Below, in pieces: positions 1 through 6,957 of a stretch of DNA of 14,235 nucleotides. A model generated the notes under the pieces. That model was not told the DNA's origin. It was given only the letters and a program-made list of their open reading frames with translations, and made no database searches. The DNA lies in contig WSUB01000388.1 of NCBI GenBank assembly GCA_019633425.1, positions 1 to 14,235 on the forward strand, in the 5' to 3' direction. The position numbers and the translations under genes are program-made. Position 1 is the first letter of the stretch; every line of letters starts with the position of its first letter. This stretch comes from Tulasnella sp. 424. Its lineage: Eukaryota; Basidiomycota; Agaricomycetes; Cantharellales; Tulasnellaceae.

Positions 1-279
1 CCCCCCGGTATGTTTCCCCCGCTCTGGCGCATGTCCCGGTGTCCCCGATGGCCCGGTAACACCGAAATAGTACAGTATCCTGAGGTGCCTGTCGCAGATC
101 CACTTTGGAACATCATGAATGAATGTTGGGGCGCAGAGCCGGAAAATCGGCCAACAATGGCTGTTGTGCTAGATAAAGTACGTGACTCCGTTCCGTCCCA
201 TGGTCCGAATTCTGACTGAGACTGTCGGCGTTGAAAATCTGCCTAGCTTCGGGAGTCCGCCCGAACCGAACAACCCTAG
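1..279 (+). CDS. 3' end of a TKL-type protein kinase gene (partial)
   Basis: This is the last part of the C-lobe of a Ser/Thr/Tyr kinase of the TKL type; the 5' part lies outside the window. Exons are <1-177 and 247-279, separated by a 69 nt intron (178-246, GTACGT...CTAG). The first exon reads YPEVPVADPLWNIMNECW and then the RP-containing segment ENRPTMAVVLDK, matching the DPLW.IM.ECW....RP.M pattern at the same place in the two complete kinases of this window. After splicing the protein ends in LRESARTEQP and a TAG, the equivalent of LQRCAQTRDDE in the neighbours, which supports the intron. The first 17 or so codons (10-60) resemble the family poorly, so an upstream intron or rearrangement is possible there. 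It is a separate, more divergent paralogue and not part of the duplicated block. Confidence 0.7.
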
Positions 280-750
280 GAAGTTTACAAAGAAGGCACA
301 TTTCGGCGATTTGAATAGCAGAATTGGCCCTACGGTTCGTTGAGATTAGGCATGGTTCCTTATGCACAATGTGATTCTCCATAATCCCAAGCTCCCCAAG
401 GGCTGGTTGGATGTGGCGCCGCGCAAGGTCACCGCCTCGATCGATCCTCCCTAACAGTAGCTTATCTCCAGTCCCCTTCCACAACTCGACGTCCATCTCA
501 CGTAGTGGATCTGCTCATGAATCCAGATAGAAAGATATTCTACGTATACAGTAAAGCCAGTTGGCCATCCGCACCATGGCTCGCCGTCATCGTACGAGGC
601 TACGACGACGTTATAGACATCGAGGATGTCGACCTCGCTGCAGGAGCCAACTTTGATCCGAAGTTTCTAAAATAGTCAGTGGCATTCCTTTCCGTGGATG
701 GTCGTGAATGTCTAGAACCTGGACCGGACGGAGGATGGAAAGAGCCCGAA
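280..750. other. Intergenic region with no supported gene
   Basis: Nothing recognisable was found here. A short + strand frame (517-675, starts MNPDRKIFYVYSK, 52 codons) and a 127-codon minus-strand frame (113-496) are open, but the latter runs antisense through the kinase exons at 1-279 and neither resembles a family I know. From about 750 the sequence becomes similar to 6450 onward, marking the left edge of the duplicated block. Confidence 0.4.
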
Positions 751-1160
751 GGGTCGATTGAGGAATCGGTGGGGTATAATACAAGCTAGGGCGAGAACCC
801 GATTTGAGATTGACGCGACGATCGACAATGAAAAGACAAAGAATGGGAGGCTGAGATTGACCAATTGGGCTGGGAAGGAATGAGAGGGTTTTGTTAGAAG
901 AGGTTGTTCTTTGTTGTGGTCAGTGTCCGCTTCCCCCCGCCCCCAGCTTCTACCGCGGTACCTCGTGGCGTCTATACTACGCACTGCAATCCTGATTTCC
1001 ATTTCTGCAGCTGGTGCCGGTTCGTCATTCAGAACCGTCGAGGGTTGAGGACAGTCGACGCTGAGGGAGCCCTTTACGGTGGGTTGTTGCGGCGGAGTTT
1101 GAATAGAGACCGCGGATCACTGAGCACGCTATTTCGATTCTTTTAGCTCCCAAGTACTCG
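750..1160 (+). repeat. Upstream region of zipper-kinase copy A (duplicate of 6450-6860)
   Basis: This stretch aligns along most of its length with about 6450-6860: both carry the same run starting GATTGACGCGACGATCGACA (here near 809, there near 6508), then AGGCTGAGATTGACCAATTG, GTTGTTCTTTGTTGTGGTCA and TCGAGGGTTGAGGACAGT. Differences are substitutions and small indels. Open frames on either strand are not preserved between the copies, so it is read as non-coding 5' flank, probably the promoter region of the ancestral zipper-kinase gene. Confidence 0.6.
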
Positions 1161-1193
1161 CATGCGCTGCTATCTCAGGTTGTCTGGTACCAG

Positions 1194-1247
1194 AATCCTA
1201 GCAGACATTCTTAAACCCCTAATCCTAGCGGACATTCTCAACTCCCT
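1194..1247 (+). repeat. Two-copy 27 bp tandem repeat
   Basis: AATCCTAGCAGACATTCTTA at 1194 is followed directly by a second copy at 1221 with few changes; each unit is 27 bp. The same pair, with a 3 nt insertion in its second unit, occurs at 6901-6957 in the duplicated block, so it predates the block duplication. It lies just before the zipper-gene relic. Confidence 0.6.
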
Positions 1248-1999
1248 TTGCAAGACAAGGTTACCCGCGGGTCCCCGGTCCCTCACAGATTTTTCTCCAC
1301 AACAACCAAACCGCCAGCTCTTCCAGGGCTCCTCCCTCCCCACGGAAACTTCTGGAACCTGTCTGGCACCACTCTCCCTGAGCAAAGCACTAATCTCGAC
1401 GAATCCGACTTTCTAAGCATCCTTAGCAAGCAACTCAATTCCACCGCCGCATCCCACCGACCCATCTAGCCCAGCAAACCAATCAGCGACAGGGCGTCCC
1501 CCCTCCCGTCAGTAAAGAATCTTCCCTTTCCCCGCCTACGAACACGAACCGCGGTTTGGCCAAGTCAGAGAAGCATGTTCGGGACGTAAGTAAATCTCCC
1601 CGTCGGCCTCGCCCACTCCCTCGTACTAATTTAAATTGCTCCCTCCCGCCGATCTTCCATCACATTCCTCGCACGAACGCACATACGTTAGTTCCAGGAG
1701 CAAGTTGCCGCGCACGAGCAAAAAAAGTTATGCTCAGGCAACGGAGAATGAGAATTTGCGAGAGCTTCTGCCAGTGGGGCGCCTCTGAAATGAGAACTTG
1801 CTGCTGAAGCAATCAGCTGTCACATTCAACCTCAACCCTACTTGGACCGGTCGCGGTAACACGGCGCCCAGGGCCGCCTCCCGCAAATTCGCGATCGAAC
1901 CGGTCGACCTGAGTCGTTTTGTGCGGAGACAGGGAGATGCTGCGCACTCTTTGGCTGGGTTTAGCGACGTTTGGAAAGGAGAGATGACCGGAACTGGTG

Positions 2000-2165
2000 C
2001 CGTTCGTGATGATATCGAAAATATGAAGAGTGTCAACGTTGTGCGTGAGCTGTGGAGGTACTACGGAGGACGCCGAGAATGACATACCGCGTGCTGAAAT
2101 TCAGATGAGATGGCCCGACTCCTCGGGGGTTACTGAATTTAGATGGGTAGAATTACATTCAGCGA
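2000..2165 (+). repeat. 3'-flank element, copy 1 of 3
   Basis: This sequence is shared with 5835-6010 (downstream of the first kelch-kinase) and partly with 9724-9870 (downstream of pseudogene B). Shared landmarks are GTTCGTGATGATATCG, GAGGACGCCGAGAATGACAT and GACTCCTCGGGGGTTAC. It probably descends from the 3'-UTR or terminator region of the ancestral kinase gene. Here it is joined to the start of a kinase domain by a deletion. Confidence 0.55.
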
Positions 2166-2298
2166 CTCGCGACGTCGGTATGACTCGGTTTCCTACGAGA
2201 GTAAATTAGGCTTCTATAGTTCTCCGGCCCAGGGCACTCCATGGCCATCGGCAATTACCTCTGGTGGAGTTTCAAATCTTACCAACTGATCTGGGAAA

Positions 2299-2485
2299 GT
2301 GTGGCTGTGATCCTAATCATGCCATGACGCAATATTGTGGTGCAAGTGGCGTGCGAACTTGACACACCACCACCGTCCACCGGCTCGCATTACATCCACC
2401 CGGGGGCTTTGTTTCTGTCTGCTCAATGTTAGTACAATGGATTGGGTAACATGTACCAGCTCTAACGTGAACTTGTAGAAACTAA
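2299..2485 (+). promoter_or_regulatory. Upstream region and probable 5'-UTR intron of kelch-kinase 1
   Basis: From 2299 (GTGTGGCTGTGATCCTAATC) to the ATG this region aligns with 10172-10358 before the second kelch-kinase, showing a shared promoter. A likely 51 nt 5'-UTR intron is 2428-2478: GTTAGT donor, CTAAC branch-like site at about 2462 and TTGTAG acceptor. The second gene has the equivalent at 10299-10351. Both ATGs are directly preceded by an in-frame TAA, which rules out coding extension from immediately upstream. I see no clear TATA box. Confidence 0.5.
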
Positions 2486-5400
2486 ATGCTTGGCCGCGCT
2501 CTGGGATGGCTGGTCGAAACGCTCACCTTGGATTTCCCCATCATTGACGATCAAACACAACCTGAAGACGTCCAGGCCACCCGCACTACATCCCGTTCTA
2601 CTGATACTGAGCCACGTCATGGAGCCTCGTCATCTCGCTCCAGTCGTAAAGGCCGTCCAAAGACCTCGGTTGAAGATACAACCGGTCATGGAAGCCTCAC
2701 GACCCACAGCCGCGTGGACCTCAAGTCCGGCTCACCTGCTGCGACGATCGACGAGTTTACAGCCCAACAGGAAATATTTACTTCAGAGGGCCTTACTGTT
2801 GTAAGCTTCAGTAGCCAGGATGTTCTCGCAAATCTGGCTCTGATTCTCGATCTCAGACCCCAAGAAACACCTCTCACTCGACAGAACAGCCAGAGGTAAA
2901 CTCCAATGCGCCGTATGCCTTGACATGGACAGAGCACGACCTAGAGCTCAAAGATGTGAAGGCACAGGAAAACTCTGGTTCCAAGTCGGATTCGAATTCT
3001 AGGGATACATCCTCTAACGCTGACGACCCCATGGGCCATATGACTCACGGCGTCTTTCCCCGTCGGGAACACTCTTGTACGGCTATCCCGAAGTCTGACG
3101 GGGAGTTCATCATTTTTGGCGGTAGAGTCATAGACGGAGATCAAGATACCTGGACGAACGATATTTTCCTGCTGTCAACAACGGATTGGTCGCTCTCCAG
3201 CCTGGAAACAAACGGTGTAAAGCCTGAGGTTAGAGCGGGTCATGGAGCAGCCATTGTTGGACGCGTTCTTGTAGTGTTTGGTGGCGCAGTTGATGATAGC
3301 CATTTGCACTTTCTGAACCTTGGTAAGTGTTTTCGGGGAGAAATCCTTTCCTTCCACATATGATTGTTTTTCTGCAGATACTCGCGAATGGTCGAAGCTC
3401 AGACCACCAGCACCGTATCCTGGACCTCGTTATGGGCATTCATTTATCATCGTGGATAACACGATTTGGCTTTTCGGTGGCCAACGAAAACATATTATAA
3501 TGGATGATATGTGGTGCATCGAGTTCGGAAGTGGTAAGCTTTGGGGATCACGAAGAGGCCACGACCAACTCCAATGCATTTCTCCGATAGATGACGTTGA
3601 ATACGTTCGATGGAGACGAATACCTAAGAAAAAGCCCTGGCCAGAGGCTCGGGCATATCACTCTACCGTGTACCATGGTGGATCTCTGTACCTGTGAGTG
3701 CTGAATGATTTTTACTATATCTCATATTAAAAAATATCCAGTTTCGCAGGTACTGGTGAGGATCATAAAGGAGCGGAGACAATCATGAACGATGTCTGGA
3801 AATTCGAGATCCGGACCGAAACTTGGACCGAAATACGATGCTACGGTCAGCTTCCACCACCACGATCAGCTCCAGGCGCAACGTTTATTGGCGATAACAT
3901 GTTCACATTTGGTGGTCTGATCCCAGTCGGCGATGACATGTATGAGCTCACCGACTACGCGTTCGTGTTTAATTCCCGAGGTATCTCGTCATTTTCTCGC
4001 CCTATATTTGCGGGTGTTGAAAGGGTGTTCATGTTCAGATCAGACGTGGCGGGGCTTGGCGCTACTTGGTCATAGCCCGCCTCCTACCAAAGGCGACGTC
4101 CTTTTCACACTTGGGTCACGACTCGTCATCGTGGGGGGACATGATGAAGACAGAGAATTACGTATTCATACGGCAGAAACACGCGCAGGTACGTGATTGT
4201 CGTGATAGGTCAGTTAATTAACTCGGCGAATAATTGTATCTCCCGTCGCGGCAGCTGGTTCCGCACGAGACAGTCTCGCCAAACTACAGTTCACTACCGA
4301 AACTAACCAACTCAACTTCACGACCGAAGTGGTGGATTTGAGTCGTTTTGTGCGAAAACAAGGAGATGCTGCGCACTCTTTGGCCGGTTTCAGCGACGTT
4401 TGGAAAGGAGAGATGACCGGAACTGGCCAGCCTGTAAGTCGAACATTGTCTCGGCTTCTCCTCTAGGAGCCTCCGAATCTAACTGTCCCTGAACCCCCCC
4501 TCTCTTTAGATTGCCATCAAAGTCCTCCGAGTGGTAAGCACCGGTGATCCAGATGATCCGCAATCAGGTCGTCTTCGGACAGTATGTTTCGCCTTCGCTG
4601 TTCCCGTCCCTTTCGACCTCTGATATGAGGGCCATAGCGATTCGATAGGGAGCTTACTATCTGGATGGAGTGCCAGCATCCTCGTGTCCTCGAGCTCCTA
4701 GGCTATGCTTATATTGAAGGGGTTCCATGCCTCGTCAGTCCTTGGTACGGGGTCTGAGTTGATGTACTTTCAGCCAACTCTCGCACTGACAGGAATGAAT
4801 CAGGTGTTCTAACGGCAACATTATGGAGTACCTCGCCAAAAATCCGAATGCCGACCACATACGACTGGTGAGCTTTCCTGACACGTAACACTCAAACTAA
4901 GAAACTGAGGTCGATCAATCCTTCAGATAGCTCAGGTCGCGGAAGGACTCGTCTATCTCCATGGCCGTGAACCGTCAGTTGTTCACTCAGATATCAAACC
5001 TGTGAGACACCACGCCACGTTGGATAGCAATCAGGGCTAACTTTCGCCTCATATCTCAGGCAAATGTTGTCGTAAGCGATGAAGGAAACGCCAAGATATG
5101 TGATTTTGGGATCAGCAGTAAGTAGTTTACTTCAAACCTCTGACACGAGACCACCAAGCCTATCTGACGGACGCATTAGAACTTGTGCAGGAGAACCCAT
5201 CCGGGTTTACTACAACCACGTCCGTAAAAGGAACGCTGAGGTATTCTTCCCCGGAGATGCTAGATCTCGACGGGATGAGCACGACATCGAGTGACGTTTG
5301 GGCATTTGGAATGCTGATCTTGCGTACGTCTCTCCATCTGTTTGTCTCCGGTCTCCGTTCTCATGAAATGTAATGCATCCGACATTTCGCTTTATCTCTA

Positions 5401-5694
5401 GATGTCAGGACAAACAAGCTGCCATACGTTACAGTTTTGTCGGACGTGAAGGTCATCTTGGCTATAATAAACGGCGAGAAACCTTTACCGGAAAACTACC
5501 CCGAGCTTCCCGCCGCGGATCCACTATGGGACATAATGAGAGAATGTTGGGACGATGATCCAGCCAAGAGACCGGGAATGGTTGATCTATTCGACAAGGT
5601 ATGCCGTTGGTCCCTCTTTACACCCCTCGCGGTCCTCCCTGAATCCCTTTTTGTTTAGCTTCAAAGATGCGCCCAAACCCGAGACGATGAGTAA
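2486..5694 (+). CDS. Kelch-repeat/TKL protein kinase fusion 1, intact, 786 aa
   Basis: Exons: 2486-2800, 2857-3322, 3378-3533, 3591-3693, 3742-3980, 4039-4188, 4255-4433, 4510-4581, 4638-4744, 4804-4867, 4927-5001, 5060-5117, 5180-5323, 5402-5598, 5659-5694; all introns are GT-AG and the frame stays open to TAA. Residues 1-165 are a low-complexity Ser/Thr-rich tail. Residues about 170-476 form a kelch propeller with six blade motifs (IIFGG, VVFGG, WLFGG, YLFAG, FTFGG, VIVGG). Residues about 500-775 are a kinase: FSDVWKGEM loop, IAIK Lys540, RELTIW Glu565, HSDIKPAN Asp639 and Asn644, DFG Asp657, SPE Glu687, DVWAFG, RP. All key residues are present, but HRD is HSD (non-RD) and the glycine loop is weak. 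No signal peptide or membrane segment is seen, so it is probably intracellular. The propeller likely binds a protein partner and the kinase phosphorylates a target; both are unknown. A start at 2490 in another frame is a shadow. The 57 nt intron 3 could be read through, but its counterpart in gene 2 is 56 nt. Confidence 0.85.
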
Positions 5695-6010
5695 CTCGAC
5701 AAGATGTTTAAACCTAGTTGCACCGATGTAAATAGCGACATGTACTCTGCACCTTTGTTTGAGAATGAATATGAGTCTATGGGGCTAGCAGGCCACGACG
5801 CTTGCGGACGAGTGATCACTAGTATTTCGCCCCAAAACGTTCTCCCATCTGGCATCGCTGCTGTTCGTGATGATATCGTAGGCATGAATAGAGTTGACGA
5901 TGATGCGTATATTGTGGAGGGTGCGGAGGACGCCGAGAATGACATACCGGGCTGAAATTCCGATGAGATTGCCTGACTCCTCGGGGGTTACCGAAAGTGG
6001 ATGGGTAGCA
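5695..6010 (+). repeat. 3' flank of kelch-kinase 1, containing 3'-flank element copy 2 of 3
   Basis: The first part (5695-5775) matches the 3' flank of kelch-kinase 2 (13578-13664), with GGTTGCACCGATGTAAATAG-like wording in both. The second part (5828-6010) matches 2000-2165 and 9724-9870. An 83-codon + frame (5704-5955) and a minus-strand frame (5661-5945) are open, but neither is kept between copies in a convincing way, so I read this as 3'-UTR and terminator sequence. Confidence 0.55.
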
Positions 6011-6450
6011 TTATATTCGGTGACCCCCGATTTCGGTATTACGGACTATAGAGTTGTGGTATATATGTCATCAGACGTCAATCGAAGGTTTGGGACAATC
6101 GTCATTGCCCCTGGGGACGCGAGTTCCGGACCACATTGAAGCGTTGGCGGCGAATGAAGGAATCGCCATATAGGGAAACTCAGGGTGCATTGGCGCTCCT
6201 GATACGCCGCCAACGCCTGTAGCTGACAACCCCCAAAACAGCTAGAACGACCAATACTGGGTGAGCCCCGCATTTAGCTCTCTTATCTCCCACACTAGTC
6301 GTGAATGGTTTCCACGTTAACCTTGGTCTTGGGGGCTGATCGTCATCGGTCCGCTACGAAGGACGCCGGGGGTGTGAAGACTGCATCGGCTTTTCAACGG
6401 TCAGCTATGAGAAGTCGGCCCTGGTGCTTTGCAAATAGAAGAGCGCGAGT
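6011..6450. other. Intergenic spacer between the two blocks
   Basis: This is unique sequence between the 3' flank of kelch-kinase 1 and the 5' flank of zipper-kinase B. No domain is recognised in any frame. The only structure I see is the inverted repeat listed at 6141-6216. Confidence 0.4.
6141..6216. repeat. 12 bp perfect inverted repeat
   Basis: GCGTTGGCGGCG at 6141-6152 is the exact reverse complement of CGCCGCCAACGC at 6205-6216, with 52 nt between. It could form a stem-loop or be the remains of a small foldback element. No flanking target-site duplication was evident. GC-rich 12-mers can pair by chance, so the meaning is open. Confidence 0.5.
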
Positions 6451-6860
6451 GTTCGATCGAGGAATCTGTGGGACCTTTTTTGTTATAATGAATTCGTCCG
6501 ATGCGAGATTGACGCGACGATCGACAATGAAAAGACAAAGGAATCGAGTGATCAAAGGGGAGGCTGAGATTGACCAATTGGGCTGGGAATGAGAGGATTT
6601 TGTTAGAAGGGGTTGTTCTTTGTTGTGGTCAACCGTCACTGCCCGCTTATGCCGCCCCGCCCCAGCTGGTACCTCGTGGGGTCTATACTAAGCACTGCAA
6701 TCCTGATTTCCATCTCTGGTGCTGGTTCGTCATTCGGAGCCGTCGAGGGTTGAGGACAGTTGACGCTGAGGGCACACTCATTGGTGGTGGTTGCGGCGGA
6801 GTTTGAATGGAGACTGCAGATGACCGACCACGCTATTTCGACTCTTTTTGCTCGCTCCCA
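6450..6860 (+). repeat. Upstream region of zipper-kinase copy B (duplicate of 750-1160)
   Basis: This is the second copy of the block's 5' flank, sharing the landmarks described for 750-1160 with scattered substitutions and small indels (for example an extra ATCGAGTGATCAAA-like stretch near 6542). The 81-codon minus-strand frame 6394-6639 and the 78-codon plus-strand frame 6570-6806 are not preserved in the other copy as complete frames, so no gene is called. Confidence 0.6.
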
Positions 6861-6900
6861 CTCACATCCGCTGCAGCGATCTCAGGTTGTCTGGCTCCAT

Positions 6901-6957
6901 AATTCTAGCAGACATCCTTAACTCCCTAATCCTATAAGCGGACATTCTTAAATCCCT
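6901..6957 (+). repeat. Two-copy 27-30 bp tandem repeat (copy of 1194-1247)
   Basis: Units at 6901-6927 and 6928-6957 share the core TA(A)GC(A/G)GACATYCTTAA with the pair at 1194-1247. The second unit has a 3 nt insertion (CCTATAAGCGG instead of CCTAGCGG). Confidence 0.55.

Larger units (their letters stand above)
1160..2165 (+). pseudogene. Zipper-kinase pseudogene A, kinase body deleted
   Basis: This is a relic of a gene that joined a YAP1/AP-1-like leucine zipper to a TKL kinase. A proline- and serine-rich N-terminal part (about 1248-1585) ends in KSEKHVRD followed by GTAAGT, a 106 nt intron (1586-1691) and a zipper exon from 1692 (QEQVAAHEQ, then ENENLRELL in a shifted frame). Disabling changes seen: a frame change around 1461-1472, an extra A in the A-run near 1720, and an insertion after RELL leading to TGA. 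From 1798 the frame is again open: LLKQS, IEPVDLSRF and AGFSDVWKGEMTGT, the kinase start. It then jumps directly at about 1995 into sequence that in the next gene lies downstream of the stop codon (RDDIENM equivalent to 5865 onward). About 1.4 kb of catalytic domain is missing. No ATG for a product could be chosen. Confidence 0.65.

Noticed and set aside
113..496. 127-codon minus-strand open frame
   Set aside because: It runs antisense through both kinase exons at 1-279 and resembles no known family; probably a chance frame.
712..1002. 96-codon minus-strand frame, with a similar piece at 6394-6639
   Set aside because: The shared part (HNKEQPLLTK) is explained by DNA-level duplication of the flank; the frames diverge and break differently in the two copies.
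1194..1247. Could the 27 bp tandem repeat be a CRISPR array
   Set aside because: Only two adjacent units with no spacers, in a eukaryotic genome.
3320..3697. Reading straight through the 57 nt stretch 3534-3590 as coding
   Set aside because: It is in frame in gene 1, but the matching stretch in gene 2 is 56 nt and would break the frame; it has GTAAGC...GATAG splice ends, so it is an intron.
3981..4023. Alternative shorter intron ending at 4023 instead of 4038
   Set aside because: Both keep the frame, but 4038 gives the family-like FNSRDQTWRG sequence, a normal intron length and agreement with gene 2 (acceptor 11923).
5661..5945. Minus-strand frames beginning MSFSASS at three 3'-flank copies (2085, 5945 and, as MLFSGRS, 9841)
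   Set aside because: The starts align because the flank is duplicated, but the frames end at different places and differ in content; coding cannot be told from shared ancestry.
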